Of a stretch of DNA of 64,000 nt, positions 1 to 13,830 are shown in pieces. Source of the stretch: Argentina anserina (Eukaryota; Streptophyta; Magnoliopsida; Rosales; Rosaceae). The translations under genes and the position numbers were made by a program. The stretch is from assembly GCF_933775445.1 (NCBI RefSeq), contig NC_065877.1, positions 27,466,001-27,530,000 on the forward strand, read 5' to 3'. The notes under the pieces were generated by a model. It had not been told where the DNA came from, made no database searches, and saw only the letters and a program-made list of their open reading frames with translations. Within the stretch, counting starts at the first letter, position 1. Each line of letters opens with the position of its first letter.

Positions 1-56
1 ACTCAAGGACTTCACACAAGAATAATAGAACAAGATCAATCAGGGAGGACTCTAAC

Positions 57-1595
57 CTTCAATGCCTTGTTTTTAAGTTCAGGTAACATATCTCTTGATG
101 CTTCCTCAAGGGCAATAACAAACCGTTCATACCTGAGATATTTTAATCAGGTTAAGATAGAAACAATTTTCCTAAAAATATTACCTTCTACTACACATTA
201 CAAGCCATTGAATCTGTTTTTCTTTTCGTTTTTTTAATTGAGGGGGGAGGGGGGGGACTGATGTGGAAAAACAAAACAAAAAGACGATACCTTTGTTTCA
301 AGCATTCCTCCCAATACCACAGAAGCAAAAGAGAGTAACCATCTTTTGTCTCCGGAAGATCATTAACAGGCCGCTGTATGAGGCTCTTAAGCTTGCGATC
401 AGGTAGCAAGCTAGAAAAAAGAAGCATACTTGACGCGTCAGAACAGTAGAGCAGCTAACTTTATAAACACAAATTTCAGCAATAGAGTCAAAATTCAATT
501 CAGAACTCCAAATGCACAAATAAATACTTTTTACCATTAGTTCATTACCAACAATAAGTGTCACTAAACAATACATGGTAGATCTGTAACACGAAGCACC
601 CCAAACGAGAAAACCTTAAAATTCACTTGCACAGTTACATAAACTAGTGGACTACTTTAGTTCAAGTTGACATAGATGCTTGTTTAGTAGTTCATACATA
701 ACCTCTGACTACGGCGCTAAGAGAGCAAAAGATTGAGAGAGAGAGAGAACCTTGTAAGAAACAATTCTCTCAATGCATCAAAACCTGCAAACGCGTACCG
801 CTTCCCTACTTTTGATGCCACCATACCTGTATCATACAACAACAAAATCCCCCATTAAACCTCAGCATACTCGGTCACATCAACAATCCAACATAACTCA
901 CTTATAATGCAAGCAACCTATGTAATGCAACCCATCTGACTAGCTAGATTACCTAAAAGCGCATCCAGCGACCTCAAATTGGCAATGGGATCATCCCCAA
1001 CCAACACGGAAAACGCGGAAATCTTATCCGAAGCAGTCCCTGACCTCTGAGTGGTGAGCAACAGCTTGATATCCCCACTCTTCCCTTTCGAAGCCTCGTA
1101 ATCCGCCGTGTACTGCGCCATCAGCCTCTCGGCAAGCTTCCGCTTCTTGGCCACCTCACCACTCCACTCCTTCTCATTCCTGGCCCCCACCACCACCACC
1201 ACTCTCTTCATCTTCCCCACCACTTTTCCCTCCAGCTCCTCCGCTTCCTCGTACCACACGCCAATGCTGGTCGCCGAAATCAGCGGCAGCTTGGGAAGGC
1301 TCTCGAAGCTCTTGGATGCTTCGGGGTTGTTGAGGTCAGGGAAAGGAGGGGGCTTGGGGTTGGGTTTGGCGAAGTTGGGTCGTTCATTTTGGGGCTTGGA
1401 GATGTTTTGGGGTTTAGAGGGTCTTTTGGGGGCGGGTTTTTTGGGGTGGCGGAAGTCGACGTCGTTGAAGCCGGAGGTGTCGGAGGGTGGGAGAGAGGTG
1501 GAGAGGCCGAGGGAGGAAGCGAAGGAGGCTATGTCGGTCTTGAGGTTGTCGACGTTGTTTGAAGGTTTCTTGGATCTCTTCTTTCTGTCCGCCAT
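57..1595 (-). CDS. SWA2: CEBPZ/MAK21/NOC1-like ribosome biogenesis factor (SLOW WALKER 2 type), 5' part
   Basis: This is the N-terminal part of a CCAAT-binding-factor (CBF/MAK21) family protein. In the family it acts in the nucleolus in assembly and export of pre-60S ribosomes; the Arabidopsis member SWA2 is needed for gametophyte development. Four exons are visible on the minus strand: 953-1595, 751-826, 291-410 and 57-132. They join in phase across GT-AG introns into 305 codons, and the gene runs off the left edge. The start at 1595 is followed by a lysine/arginine-rich tail (MADRKKRSKK) typical of nucleolar proteins, then a proline-rich linker. Conserved blocks follow: a WYEEAEEL-like segment, KKRKLAERLMAQYTADYE, and then SDKISAFSVLVGDDPIANL. 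Later exons give GKRYAFAGFDALRELF and LLPDRKLKSLIQRP, which are MAK21-like. The C-terminal CBF domain is outside the window. It is divergent from the ribosomal protein SA gene. Identification is by remembered family sequence. Confidence 0.85.
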
Positions 1596-1662
1596 TGCGG
1601 GATGTGGGAGGTGAGTTTGAGAGGGATGAAGGTGACTCAGTTCTGTAGTTGGCTCGGCTCCG

Positions 1663-1735
1663 TAGGGTTTAAAGAAGAGAGGACAATTTTTGGGCTTTAT
1701 TAGGGTTTAGACGCCTTAAAATGACACTAGGGTTT
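1663..1735 (-). promoter_or_regulatory. Telo-box cluster upstream of the SWA2-like gene
   Basis: Three AAACCCTA telo-box cores, read on the minus strand, lie at 1663-1670, 1701-1708 and 1728-1735. A site-II-like AAGCCCA lies beside them at about 1691-1697. They are 70-140 bases upstream of the start codon at 1595. In plants, telo-boxes combined with site II elements are typical of ribosomal-protein and ribosome-biogenesis promoters, which fits this gene. The motifs are seen directly; the function is inferred. Confidence 0.55.
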
Positions 1736-2323
1736 TTTTCTTGGGTTATATTTATATTATGAGGGAAAACTATGTGTAGGTTTCCCATTGTTCATTTGCT
1801 TAGAGTCGCATATCATCACTTGGTTACAGTAGGCTCTTGATCGTCATGTTAGTTAGTTATAGACTTAATCTTGATTGCCACTCCAAAATTCGATTAGGAT
1901 GTCCTTACGTTAGACTCAAATTGTTGTTAGTAACAAAGTTTTACTTAGTTTCTTTTAAAACACACTTTTGAGCTAATTCCATTTATGGGAGATTCTTCAC
2001 AAGTATCACTAGTCCAAAAAAATTTACAATTTATTAGTATCGGAGTATGTTACAAGACAAATATATTATGTTTATTTATGTCATATAACACCATGTCTGA
2101 CCACTTTGACAGCTTAATTGAAACGGTGAATTTTCAAGATTTTAATTTTAGACATTAAGCGTCTGACCCTGGTTCTGTAATCTTGACTGATTCTTTTTTT
2201 TATTTGAGAATCAGATTTGGTATAACTTTAATTGCGACAATATCAGCAAAGCAAGTATATAAGTGAATGGGAGCAAGTGACTCTCTGGGTTTAAATTTAC
2301 GGGCCAAGTATTCGGTAACCCGG

Positions 2324-2373
2324 AGGCCCAAAATCGCAGGCCCGCTAGGGTTACTATCCCTAATTAAAACCCT
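2324..2373 (+). promoter_or_regulatory. Site II and telo-box-like motifs upstream of RPSA
   Basis: AGGCCCA at 2324-2330 is TGGGCCT on the other strand, a site II (TGGGCY) element. TAGGGTT at 2346-2352 and AAACCCT at 2367-2373 are telo-box-like cores. They lie 115-165 bases upstream of the RPSA start codon, the usual place in plant ribosomal-protein promoters. Similar motifs front the divergent SWA2-like gene, so the two may be co-regulated. Confidence 0.5.
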
Positions 2374-2488
2374 CGCCGATTTTCATTTTGAGCTCTCAGA
2401 AGCTAACAGAGAGGGGCGGAGCCGTTTTCAACTCTTCAGAGATCCTCAACCCACCTCTACTCTCTCTCTCCGTCGAGTTGAACCAGCT

Positions 2489-3996
<1,508 letters not shown>

Positions 3997-4895
3997 TGGA
4001 AGAAGATTACTTTCTGATGCTTGAGTAATTTAAATATGTTTCTTTGAATCACAATAGTTTATACGATAACTCCTTTTGTATCGGGATATTTGCTTTTGTT
4101 TTAGATTCTTTCTTAATTTGGAAAGAGGATACCAGAGGCTGCAGTTGCAACTTGCAAGATCGTATCTTTTTTATATATAAGTTTGTGTTGAATTGAGAAA
4201 GGATTTGAGGCTTTCTGCAGTTGCAAATATGGTATGGGACACCATAGGAGCATGCAGAATCAAATTGACCATCTTCATTCCCCCCACAATCTGACCTCTT
4301 TTAGGTGCAAGTTGTAGTTGGATTATGGCTGTTTAGTTGCTAGAACTGGTTAGAAGTAACTACACTGAAACAGTCATGTTGTGGTGTTAAGTAGGAGGCC
4401 ATGTCATTAGATTTGTTAGCTGAAGATGTAAGGGTGACTGATGTGTTTTACAATTTTCCTATGGGATGGGGTGCATTTTGAGTTACCTTGTTACGTTTTT
4501 CAGTTTCTAGTAATTCAAAGATAACCCACCAACTTGATGTATACATCCACGTTTGACAAAAATGAAAAGAAAAGGAAATTGAATGTAATCTGGACCTGCA
4601 TACTGAACAAATGGAGGAAATTTGTTGTTATTTAACTATTTACAAGTACCCACTTTTTGAAAATCTAAAACCTAAATGAAGCTGTGAAGATTAGAGTTTG
4701 CTTATTGATATCTATCTTTACTTCCCCTCTATTCTCAATGTCCCGAGCAATTAATTTCCACCTTCAAGAATATGATTCTCCGTCAATGCAGTACTATTTT
4801 CTCTGTTGATATCTTACCATTTATTTTCTGTACAAACCCAAATCCTTCGGATGGGGTTCAATTAGAGGTCATGATGCAAAATCTTCTAGTTAGCT
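3997..4895. other. Intergenic gap between convergent RPSA and SAC genes
   Basis: This is 0.9 kb of AT-rich sequence between the two stop codons. It should contain the RPSA 3' UTR on the plus strand and the SAC 3' UTR on the minus strand. I see no open frame with coding character, no repeat and no RNA gene. Confidence 0.5.
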
Positions 4896-7800
4896 TCAAA
4901 GAAACAGCAACTCCCCTTGCGCTACCCAGTTCATGAAGCTGAGGGAATACTCGGGTGGCATATTATCGCCTGCGAGATCAGAGTCACTCTGCCCTGTTCC
5001 CTAATAAATAAGAAAAGAAAAGAAAAAAGTTGAAACTTCAACTCTTAAACGAAGAAAATAAGATGTATATTAACAGTCTCAAAGACATAACAGTTATTAC
5101 TAAACGAAAGGATCCTTGAGTATTTCATGCCAACACCGGCGGGATTATATGAATAACTGACCTTTTTTATGGATTCAGATTCACTAGCAGATGTGCTCGT
5201 TTCAAATTTTGGTGCACTCACGAGGTTCTCTGAAGAAAGGCTGGCAATGGATCTTGAACCAAGAAACAAATTGTCAGTTGTCAGATTTATATGAATGTAC
5301 TTTCCTGATGTAATCTAATCTACATAATCTTTGAGGCAGTAGGAACAATTACCTTACAGACATTTCTTCACAAGAATGACCAGATGAAGACAACCAGTCT
5401 GCATCTAGAAAATTTGAGAAGTTACAATCATCATCATGCTCATCATAATATATGTGATCGCTGTTAAGGCATTGATCCTCTTGCAATCCATCAAACAGCT
5501 GCTTGCGAGGCATTGTGGGAGGATACCTAAAGAAGACAGTATCAGACTGCACGTTAATTTGATGTACATATTTTTCGACCTCCAATGAAAACTATTCTTT
5601 AACCTTCGAAAAGAAAATGGGAAAAAATAGCCAAAGAGAATACTATGGTCCGACACCAACGGAGAGACAACAATTTACTATTTTACTCTGAAACCTATAA
5701 TTGATTAATTGTTAAAACAGTTTATGTTAGTAACATGTACGTGAATGAAACACAGGCACACCTGGGATAAGATATTGCGCTCCCACAAATTGAGATTGCT
5801 GGTGCGGACTCTGATATACCTCTGCTACTTCCTTGTGAAATTTCAGATATAGGCTGATTGTATCCAACATCCGTATTTTCCATAGGTGAATCACTTTCAC
5901 AGACTATATTGCCATCCGATAGTGATCTTTTTATAAATGAACTACATATATAGAGACCCACCTCATAAGTCAAATGTCAAAGCAAGCCATATGCTACTTA
6001 TTACTTTTACTATATAAGTAGACAGACACACTGCAACATTGACCTATTTTTATTTTTGATTAAGATGGTTCTTTTGAATTATCTCCATCCTCATAAGCAC
6101 ATGATTATCTGAAAATAGCACCAATATCATCTAATTGGATATGACTTTGAGAGGGAGGTGACAGTTACTAACTTTATTCAAAGTTAAAAAGATTTAGCAA
6201 GATGTTCAGAATATAAGATGCGGAGGTATATAACTTCAACTGAAGATATAAACTAACATCTGGTGCCTCATTATGTGTGAATGTTTGAGTTACTTTTCTA
6301 TATGGTGTCCTCCTCTTAATTGCTAAAACAAAAACTAACACAAGCATAACATTTATACCTGCCATAGTTGTCATTGGTAAAATTAGGATTACGCCTCCCA
6401 ACATTGTAATGCCGGTCTGATTCCAAGTCCCACAATGCTGGTTTACCCTGCAGTGGTTGAATATGCCCTAGGAATCTGCACAGTAGTAAAAACAAATAAA
6501 AATATGTTACACAACGTGACAATGTGACCGAGTATATCAGGGTTTAATGTTATTTTGAAAAACTTGGGTTGATTAGACATACACATTAATAGCATCTTGT
6601 TTGTCACCATCCACATAGGCATTACTGTAATACCGCTGAATGGTTCTAAACAACTCCTGGGACTGAGTTGCTGCCTTCCATTGACCTCTTCTCTCAGAAA
6701 ATATCTATTCCAAATCAACAATGAACAAGTGAATTCTTTCTCTAAAGTCCAGTCAGGAAATAGATTGAGGTCCGTTACTCTTTGTGAGACCAACCAACAC
6801 AAAGAATTGCACCTAGTAGGTGATACTCTTAATCGAAAATATGCCTCTTTAGAATTAGGTGAAGTAATGGTCTTGCCATGGGCCTTGAACCCACTCAAAA
6901 AGGCAAGACAATGAGATTACATTTTCATGAAGAGGTCTGACTCAGGATACCATTTTACAGAATGAATCAGGATAGGATTTTATACTACATCCATAAAGAG
7001 GTCCTGCTAATAAATGAAGAGCTAGAAATGGGAAATCAAACAGGGGAACTCTAAACAAGAAACTAGCATTGCATATGGTAGATACCTTTGCGATTATGTC
7101 ATAACAGTTATAACTAGAATGAGATTCTTCACAAGTTATTTATATCAGATAACCCACATTGCAAGAGCATTGAAAATAGAGACTGGATGTTGGTATCTGA
7201 ACTCATACATTGTAAGTGCTTTCCTCTGTAATATGCTTAGAAGGGTTACCTTGTTGTGAGCTGCAGAACCACCATACTGCAATGCAAGAGTGTCGCCCAT
7301 TGCCTCATAAACTTTCATCAAATCTTCCGCCAGAGGGTTATCTAGATCAATATCTGAGGATTCTATAAATCCTAAAGCGTGCAACTGTTGTCCGAGAGAA
7401 ACAAGCCCATAGGCGTATTGGGCTACATTTGTGCGATCCAAACAATCTATGCAATTGGTTCTCAGGACTCCTTTCTGAAACATTGGGGATTTGACACTGT
7501 GATTCCTTGTCATATTTTCACCACCGCTTCCATCGCTAATTTCTGTTTCTAGACTATCAATATCCTCATCCTTACTGGAACAGTTAGGAGAAAAGCCGTC
7601 ACCACCATCATCACTTTTCCTGCATCACAATAGTTTAAACTAGTTAACATTGGCCTTAGCTTCAAGCATTTTTGTACATAAAATATCAAAAGAATTGAGC
7701 AAGAAAGAATATAACATTATGTGGCGCAAAGATTGCTTTTATTCTTCTTCTAAGTCTAATTTTTTCAGGAAAAGAAATGTGCTGTCATGAAAAGAACTTA

Positions 7801-10800
7801 CTCAAACCAGGAGCTGTGGAATGAACCCTCAGGCTTTAAATTTGGGGTTACTCGACAGTAGAAAATTCCGGTTAAGCTCAATGCATATGTAGCCACTTTC
7901 CCTAGATGTGCCAACACATTGGTTGTTTTGCTGGAAAATGATACAGATTCTATTCATCTCAACCTTGAATTAGGAAATAAGCACTCTGTCTACTTTTAAT
8001 AAGAATACCAGGAAGAAAAAAAGTAAGAAAAGGGAAAGATAGTACCTTCTTGCATGTTTATGCAAATCCCAATGAAGAAACCTTAGGCGGCTCTCCTTTG
8101 ACAAACTCCTATTGATAAATCGGATTGCATTTGCAAACTCTGCACGAAGAATTGTTTCTCGAGGCTTCTTCTCGTGTGTCTAGCGATATAACCATGAGAG
8201 CAAAGATGAGGATACAGTGAGCACTACATTTGAGAATATGCTTTATATCACAGTATAAAAAAGAGTGTTGATGGTCATTTAAATAAGTAATCTTACCTTA
8301 ATTAAATTCAAGATAATAATCGGATTTCCATATCTCTCCATAAGATTTTTAAAATGAAGTCTTGTGGCCTCATAATTTTGATCCTTCATTGATACTGGCC
8401 AAACAAAAGGATTCAGTAGAATAAATGAGAATAACAACAGAGAACAAAGCATGTGGGGTTTTCTTCAATTCATACATATTATGTCTGGTTTGATATTTAT
8501 TATTGAGGTTTCTTGTGTCCAAAAAAGGGGAATTGAGCCTCGGTTCTGCACAACTGAACTTATTTGCATCGGGCATCCTTCAGGAACATCTTCAATCACA
8601 ACCTGCTCTGTCTCGACATCATTAGCAACTCTACCTGTATCATTCACACCTCTTTTCAAATATCTGCAAAGAAAATACAGAGGGAGGAGAAAGTTCATTT
8701 TCGAGAAAAAATAAAATTTTATTGAGCTTGTAAAAATCTAGGAAAAGAAAATACAGGCCAACATACATTTATGTTTATTCAATCTAGCAAAATCAGGAAA
8801 GAACCAGCTATATTCCATAGAGAGAGGAAATGGTATGGAAATAGGTAATACAGACGGGACCTTAATCATATGAAATATGTACGAAGAATATAGGTAAGTG
8901 ATGTGCACATCTGGGAATGAGAGTCCAAACAATTAACTAATGTGAAAGATGCATTGAACGGTGTCCAAACCTGGTGCCAGCAAAGTGACGGGAACGCCTG
9001 GCAATGACAATCAACTTGAAATCCCTGCCTAACACAGAAAGATTGACCTGGATATTGAAGCAACAAACCATTAATATCATATCAAACTTTTAAGCGTATC
9101 AAATAAGTACAAAATGATGTGCATGACATTTGCTGGACGAAGAACTACTGAAAAAGTAAGATAAAAGTAACAAGTAAACATTTAACTCATACATCCCAAT
9201 ACCAAAAGAAACCAAGATTTTACTGAATGACAACACATCTACACTAGTAGCACTAAGAATTAATTTCTTGAACAAACACATAGCTACAAAGGGAAAAACA
9301 AATACAAATTGGACAATTAAATAGAACAAAATACAGATGCAACTTGCTCAAGTGACCGATTAGTCAAATCTCTAGTTATAGAACTGTCACTGAAGTGTAA
9401 GAATTAATACCTGTTTAAAGAATCCATACACTAAGGCAACTGTCCAGATAGTATTCTTCAGACAATTTCGGATTCCACGAGTCAAATACTCATTCCAAAC
9501 GAACATTGTTTCATAAAGGAATGGTCCTGTTTTACTGTTGCATAAGTTCTTTTGAAGACTACACATTACATTATATGAGTAGCTGAAAAAGAAGTCCTTT
9601 GTCAGGTCCACTGTGCATAAGCGCTTCTTGTATCTACGCCCATAAAAAAACAAAGGAAAATTAGATCTAAGTCATCAATAAACAGATCTTAATCTTAATC
9701 AAAAGAGAAATAATAGAGATAAAAAAAAGTATCAGAAAGTGCAAATAACCACAATATGAGAAGAAGTAAAAAGAAGTCAGAAAAAAAACTGAATGATTTC
9801 CCAGACAAACCCTGATGATACCTTCTCCCATTCAACATCTTAAATTATCATCACAATGGAAATGAAGTTTGCCCCTGCACAATTGCAGGAATGGCCTGGC
9901 TAGCAAGTGGCAAAAGCCCCTAAAAGAACAGTATAACCAAAATAGAATCTAACACAAACATTTCATATTTATCAAAGTAATACCAGCAGATATGTCTTAT
10001 CTTAGTAAAGACAAACTAAAACTACTACAACAAGAGCCAACATTGAGTCGCCAACGCCCACATTAGTAATTGCACTTTGAAGGGTGTAAAGAGATTACCT
10101 CCAATATAGAGAACTTTCTAATACTAAAAATATCATAACACCAGACTACTTGCCCAGATGAGTTGAATGAAACTAAATTAACACTATGGCACTTACTTAA
10201 CAAAGTACAAATAGACAACGTAAAATTCTGAATCTACATTCTACGATCTCTTTAGAAATATCAGGTACATATTACATTTACATGCAGAATGAACAAAAGA
10301 CCTGTTCTCATTTCTAGAATAAGCCAATTTTGACCGCACAGAAGAATTTGGAACTGGAATCATTTCGCTCTTGCTAATCCCATAGATGGTATGACCACAA
10401 ATTGATCCGATCTTCCTTCTTTTTGTAATGATAAGCATGTAGTAAGGTCCCAGAAACTTCACGAACCCTAAAATGATGAGAAAAGATCTTGAAAATCCAA
10501 CTAAGAACGCAAAAGATGTGCAAAGGTATTTAAATAAGCAAAAAAATCATACCAACAATTCCATAACAAATGGTGATAAACTTAAGTCCACCAATTGACT
10601 TGTTTCCTTCATGTATGCGTTTTAGAAGGTCGTAGCACTCAATATCTGTGTATTTTGCGGAATCTTCAACAATGTTCAGCTCAGATGGATCCAATCTATC
10701 AATCTTTAGCACCCTCCATAAGGTTCTGCTTTTGTCTCTTCCAATCATATAAAAATTCTGTTGCACACAAGGCCACCATTAGTACATTCAGGGTGAAGCC

Positions 10801-11512
10801 AAGAAACTAAGGAACATATTGAGGGTGAAGCCAAGAAACTAAGGAACATATGCATGCTTGCTTGCTTGCTTGCTTTCACTCCAAAAAGGAGTTAAAGAAC
10901 AGCAGCTTCCAAAATCAAAGCATTTACAAATGAACACAAGTCTAAAGACATATTCCAAAGTAATAAAGACTATGAAAAACAGACTTTCAGACAAGAACTC
11001 TAGCTCATTTGCCCGGAAATTTACTATCAAAATAGATGGACATCAGGCAAAATTTGCCTCAGTAGTCAGTACAAGGAACTAGTTGACACAATATACAAGC
11101 CTGTCGATAAATTTGCAGCAGTAAAGTCTAAGATACATGAACAGCTAATTAGCACACTCAGAAAAAAAATCATGAAGTTGACCAAATTAAAATCTGTATA
11201 AATCTCATAAATTGCCCCCAAGACTCAAAACTGAATTGCAATGAGTTCAACACCCTATTCTACCGAGTCAAATCCAGACTCACAAAACCAACATTAGCAT
11301 GATAGGCTTCTGATCCAGTCAATGCTAATGACCAAAACCCAACTCCAATACCAACAAGATATCTGCATCAATCAAACACGAACACAATCTGGGAAAACAA
11401 GTAAAGTTACCGAGCGAGTCTCGTAGAGCTTGAACTTCTGCAAAAAGCAAGGAGGACTATCGGGTTCGGATTCCTTGTCGACCCAAATCGGCAGCTCTTT
11501 CTCTGAAGTCAT
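4896..11512 (-). CDS. SAC-domain phosphoinositide phosphatase (plant SAC2-5 type)
   Basis: A polyphosphoinositide phosphatase of the SAC (Sac1/Fig4) family; Arabidopsis relatives act on PtdIns(3,5)P2 at the tonoplast. Sixteen exons join in phase to 826 aa: 11411-11512, 10553-10757, 10302-10467, 9411-9633, 8971-9047, 8476-8663, 8297-8394, 8046-8179, 7802-7930, 7250-7619, 6583-6704, 6359-6475, 5762-5941, 5353-5526, 5162-5252 and 4896-5000. The N-terminus is [14 protein letters not shown]. The SAC N-domain has [20 protein letters not shown] and [17 protein letters not shown]. The catalytic P-loop [12 protein letters not shown] gives a CX5R motif at C497-R503, and [18 protein letters not shown] follows. 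The tail keeps QDAINVFLGH and ends [11 protein letters not shown], as in the roughly 820-aa SAC2-5 members rather than the longer SAC1. All key residues are present. Assignment to one member needs a tree. Confidence 0.93.
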
Positions 11513-12970
11513 GATTCTGGATCAAAACCCACCCGAGCCTCAAAATAGCCCGGGGGCAGAAAGCTTCTTGCTTGAAAAACCTGAGCACCACTTCAAGACC
11601 AAGCCAGCTCGCTCTTCAACTCCCCAGAATCTTTCAGACCCTGAATTTTACTCTATATATACAAAGCCATATATATATAGACACAGACACAGACACAGAC
11701 ATGTAAATATGCATAATACGTTACACAATGAGAGAGAGACAAGAAGTCTGTAAAGATTTTGTATATATGTTTGAGAAAGTACAAAGCTTTGGTACCAGAA
11801 GCTAGAAAGAAGAGAAGAGAAACAGTTTACAAACAGAAAAGGCTGAGGCTTTGAGAAGCTCTTTCTGACTCTATCTGTTTTTTTTTTTTTTTTTTTTTGC
11901 TTATTAAGCAAAGCAGGCAGAGAAAGCCTCAGATCCTAAAGGAAGCAGAGAAGCCAATGACAGCTTCGACTTCTGTATCCACAAAAAACAATCATTGATT
12001 TCTTTTTCCTTTTTTTTTTCATAAACATTTCATTTTTCTTTTACTGGGTCAAATTTATATATTATTGCGATTTCTTCATAATTATATGGGGAAATAGCAA
12101 TGACTCAGTGAGTCAACCCAAATTTTACCAAGAAATTTTTATTTTTTCTGGGAATTGTATAGGGAGAAAATTTATTTTATTTCCAGTGTTTGAGGAATTC
12201 TGTCTTTTTTGCATTTTATCACTTTGATTTGATTTTTTTTACTTGGCCTAATATGAGGTTGGGGTGGGGAGATGTATTCCCAATGATTGTTCAACATTTG
12301 TATTTTAATTGCTAAACGAACATCTCAGATGTTAATCATGATAGGGAGAAATGGAGAATATACTAATATGCTTTCCCATGCTCAACTCGTCTCCTCCTTG
12401 TTATGAAATACTATAGTGTATAGTTTGTATTGAAATACCATATTAATAGTTTGTATTTAAATACAGGTCTTCGTAAGTCTATTTAACTAAAATACTATAC
12501 CGAGAATCTTTCTTAGAGAATCTACTGGTTCCATTTCTCCTTCTCTCATTGGTACAACCTTTTCTACATGTATTCTTATAATTTATGAGGTATTTTTGTT
12601 CTTCTATTCATCTGGTGGTTTTGCGTTTATTACTGCAATGATTGGAGTCAATTTCGTACTTGAAAAGAAAAATTACCCGATTAGCTAAGCCAGGTGAAAA
12701 AGAACAGTTACCATAATAGGAGATTTGTAAACTACATTCCCACTCTTACACTCCCTGACTCCCTCCCATCATAAGTATGTAACGTAGGGTAGTGCAATAC
12801 TACAATCAATACAGTATACGCGTATGACATTTAAAAAGTTTAGATTTGAATTTTTTTTTCAGTTTTCGCTATCTAATGCACAAGGAAATTGGAAGAAAGT
12901 TTGAATCGGTGTAATTGTTTCTTTCGGTTTAAAAGTACAATATTGTTTTAGTGATAATATATATGGAGGT
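11513..12970. other. Intergenic: SAC promoter and featureless DNA
   Basis: This is the 5' flank of the SAC gene. It includes an ACAGAC-type short tandem repeat at about 11,680-11,700 and a T-run at 11,879-11,898, which together explain the short open frames here. The rest is AT-rich and I see no gene. Confidence 0.4.
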
Positions 12971-12994
12971 TGATGAGCTAAATTAGGTGCGACT

Positions 12995-13830
12995 ACGTGG
13001 AAGCGAAGCTTTTGAAAGCGGTTTTTTGAAATTTTTTTCTTGAAGTGGTACGTTTTGGAAGCGTCATAATATATATTTATATCTAAAAATATATCATATA
13101 AAACAGCAAATTAATTACTAATATTATAGAAGAACAATATGATAGAAAATGAGCTTAATAAACATTTTGTAATTACCTAGAATAAACAACACAAACACTT
13201 TAATAACTAACATGATACTAGTAGTGTAGTTAACCACAAATGTTGCGCATCACCTCTCAATCAATCTATCATACACATGCCGATCTCTCCAATCACACTG
13301 ACCAAGTATGTGAAATTAAAAACATATGTATCTAAATTTTGCAATGAGCGGTGTGTCCCAAAGCTAAATAACTTTATGCGTGCTCTCTCTGAGCTTCATC
13401 CTAGTCTAGCCCCAAAATCCACAATACTTATTTTTCACTCATCTAGTTTCAATCAGTATCTTGCTCCAAATCAAACTCATCTATAATCTTATATGCCCTT
13501 GTTGTCTCATACAAAACTAAAAGCTCAAACAAATCCTCAAATTTCATTCAACCTGCTTGAACGGAGGCTTCAACTGTATGTTTTTCTGCATTTTCATTCA
13601 ATTATATATTTTAATTTATCTTCATGAATTATCGAGTCCCTTAGAATATGAAGATTTTTAAGAGAGATTTATATTAGAGCCAAAAAAGAGAGAAGAAAAC
13701 TATAAAACCCCAACAACCCTCACGCCTCCACCACGCTTCCGCGGCGCTTCCAGAACCTTCTTTTTCGAGAGCGCGCTTCCAGGCGCTTACGCTTCCGATT
13801 TTGATTCCGAAGTAGGAATTGGACCTCCGT
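12995..13830 (+). mobile_element. CGCTTCC/GGAAGCG-rich nonautonomous element, copy A
   Basis: The left end (about 13,000-13,070) is rich in GGAAGCG and contains GTTTTGGAAGCGTCATAATA. The right end (about 13,730-13,815) repeats CGCTTCC several times. The interior is AT-rich. The same ends, in the opposite orientation, bound a block at about 53,775-54,525 that interrupts a GDSL exon, so this is a repeated insertion family rather than unique DNA. I see no transposase frame; the short frame at 13,277-13,486 resembles nothing known to me. Class is uncertain and borders are approximate. Confidence 0.55.

Noticed and set aside
1108..1614. 168-codon plus-strand open frame
   Set aside because: It is antisense to exon 1 of the SWA2-like gene; the minus-strand frame has conserved MAK21-family motifs and proper splice sites.
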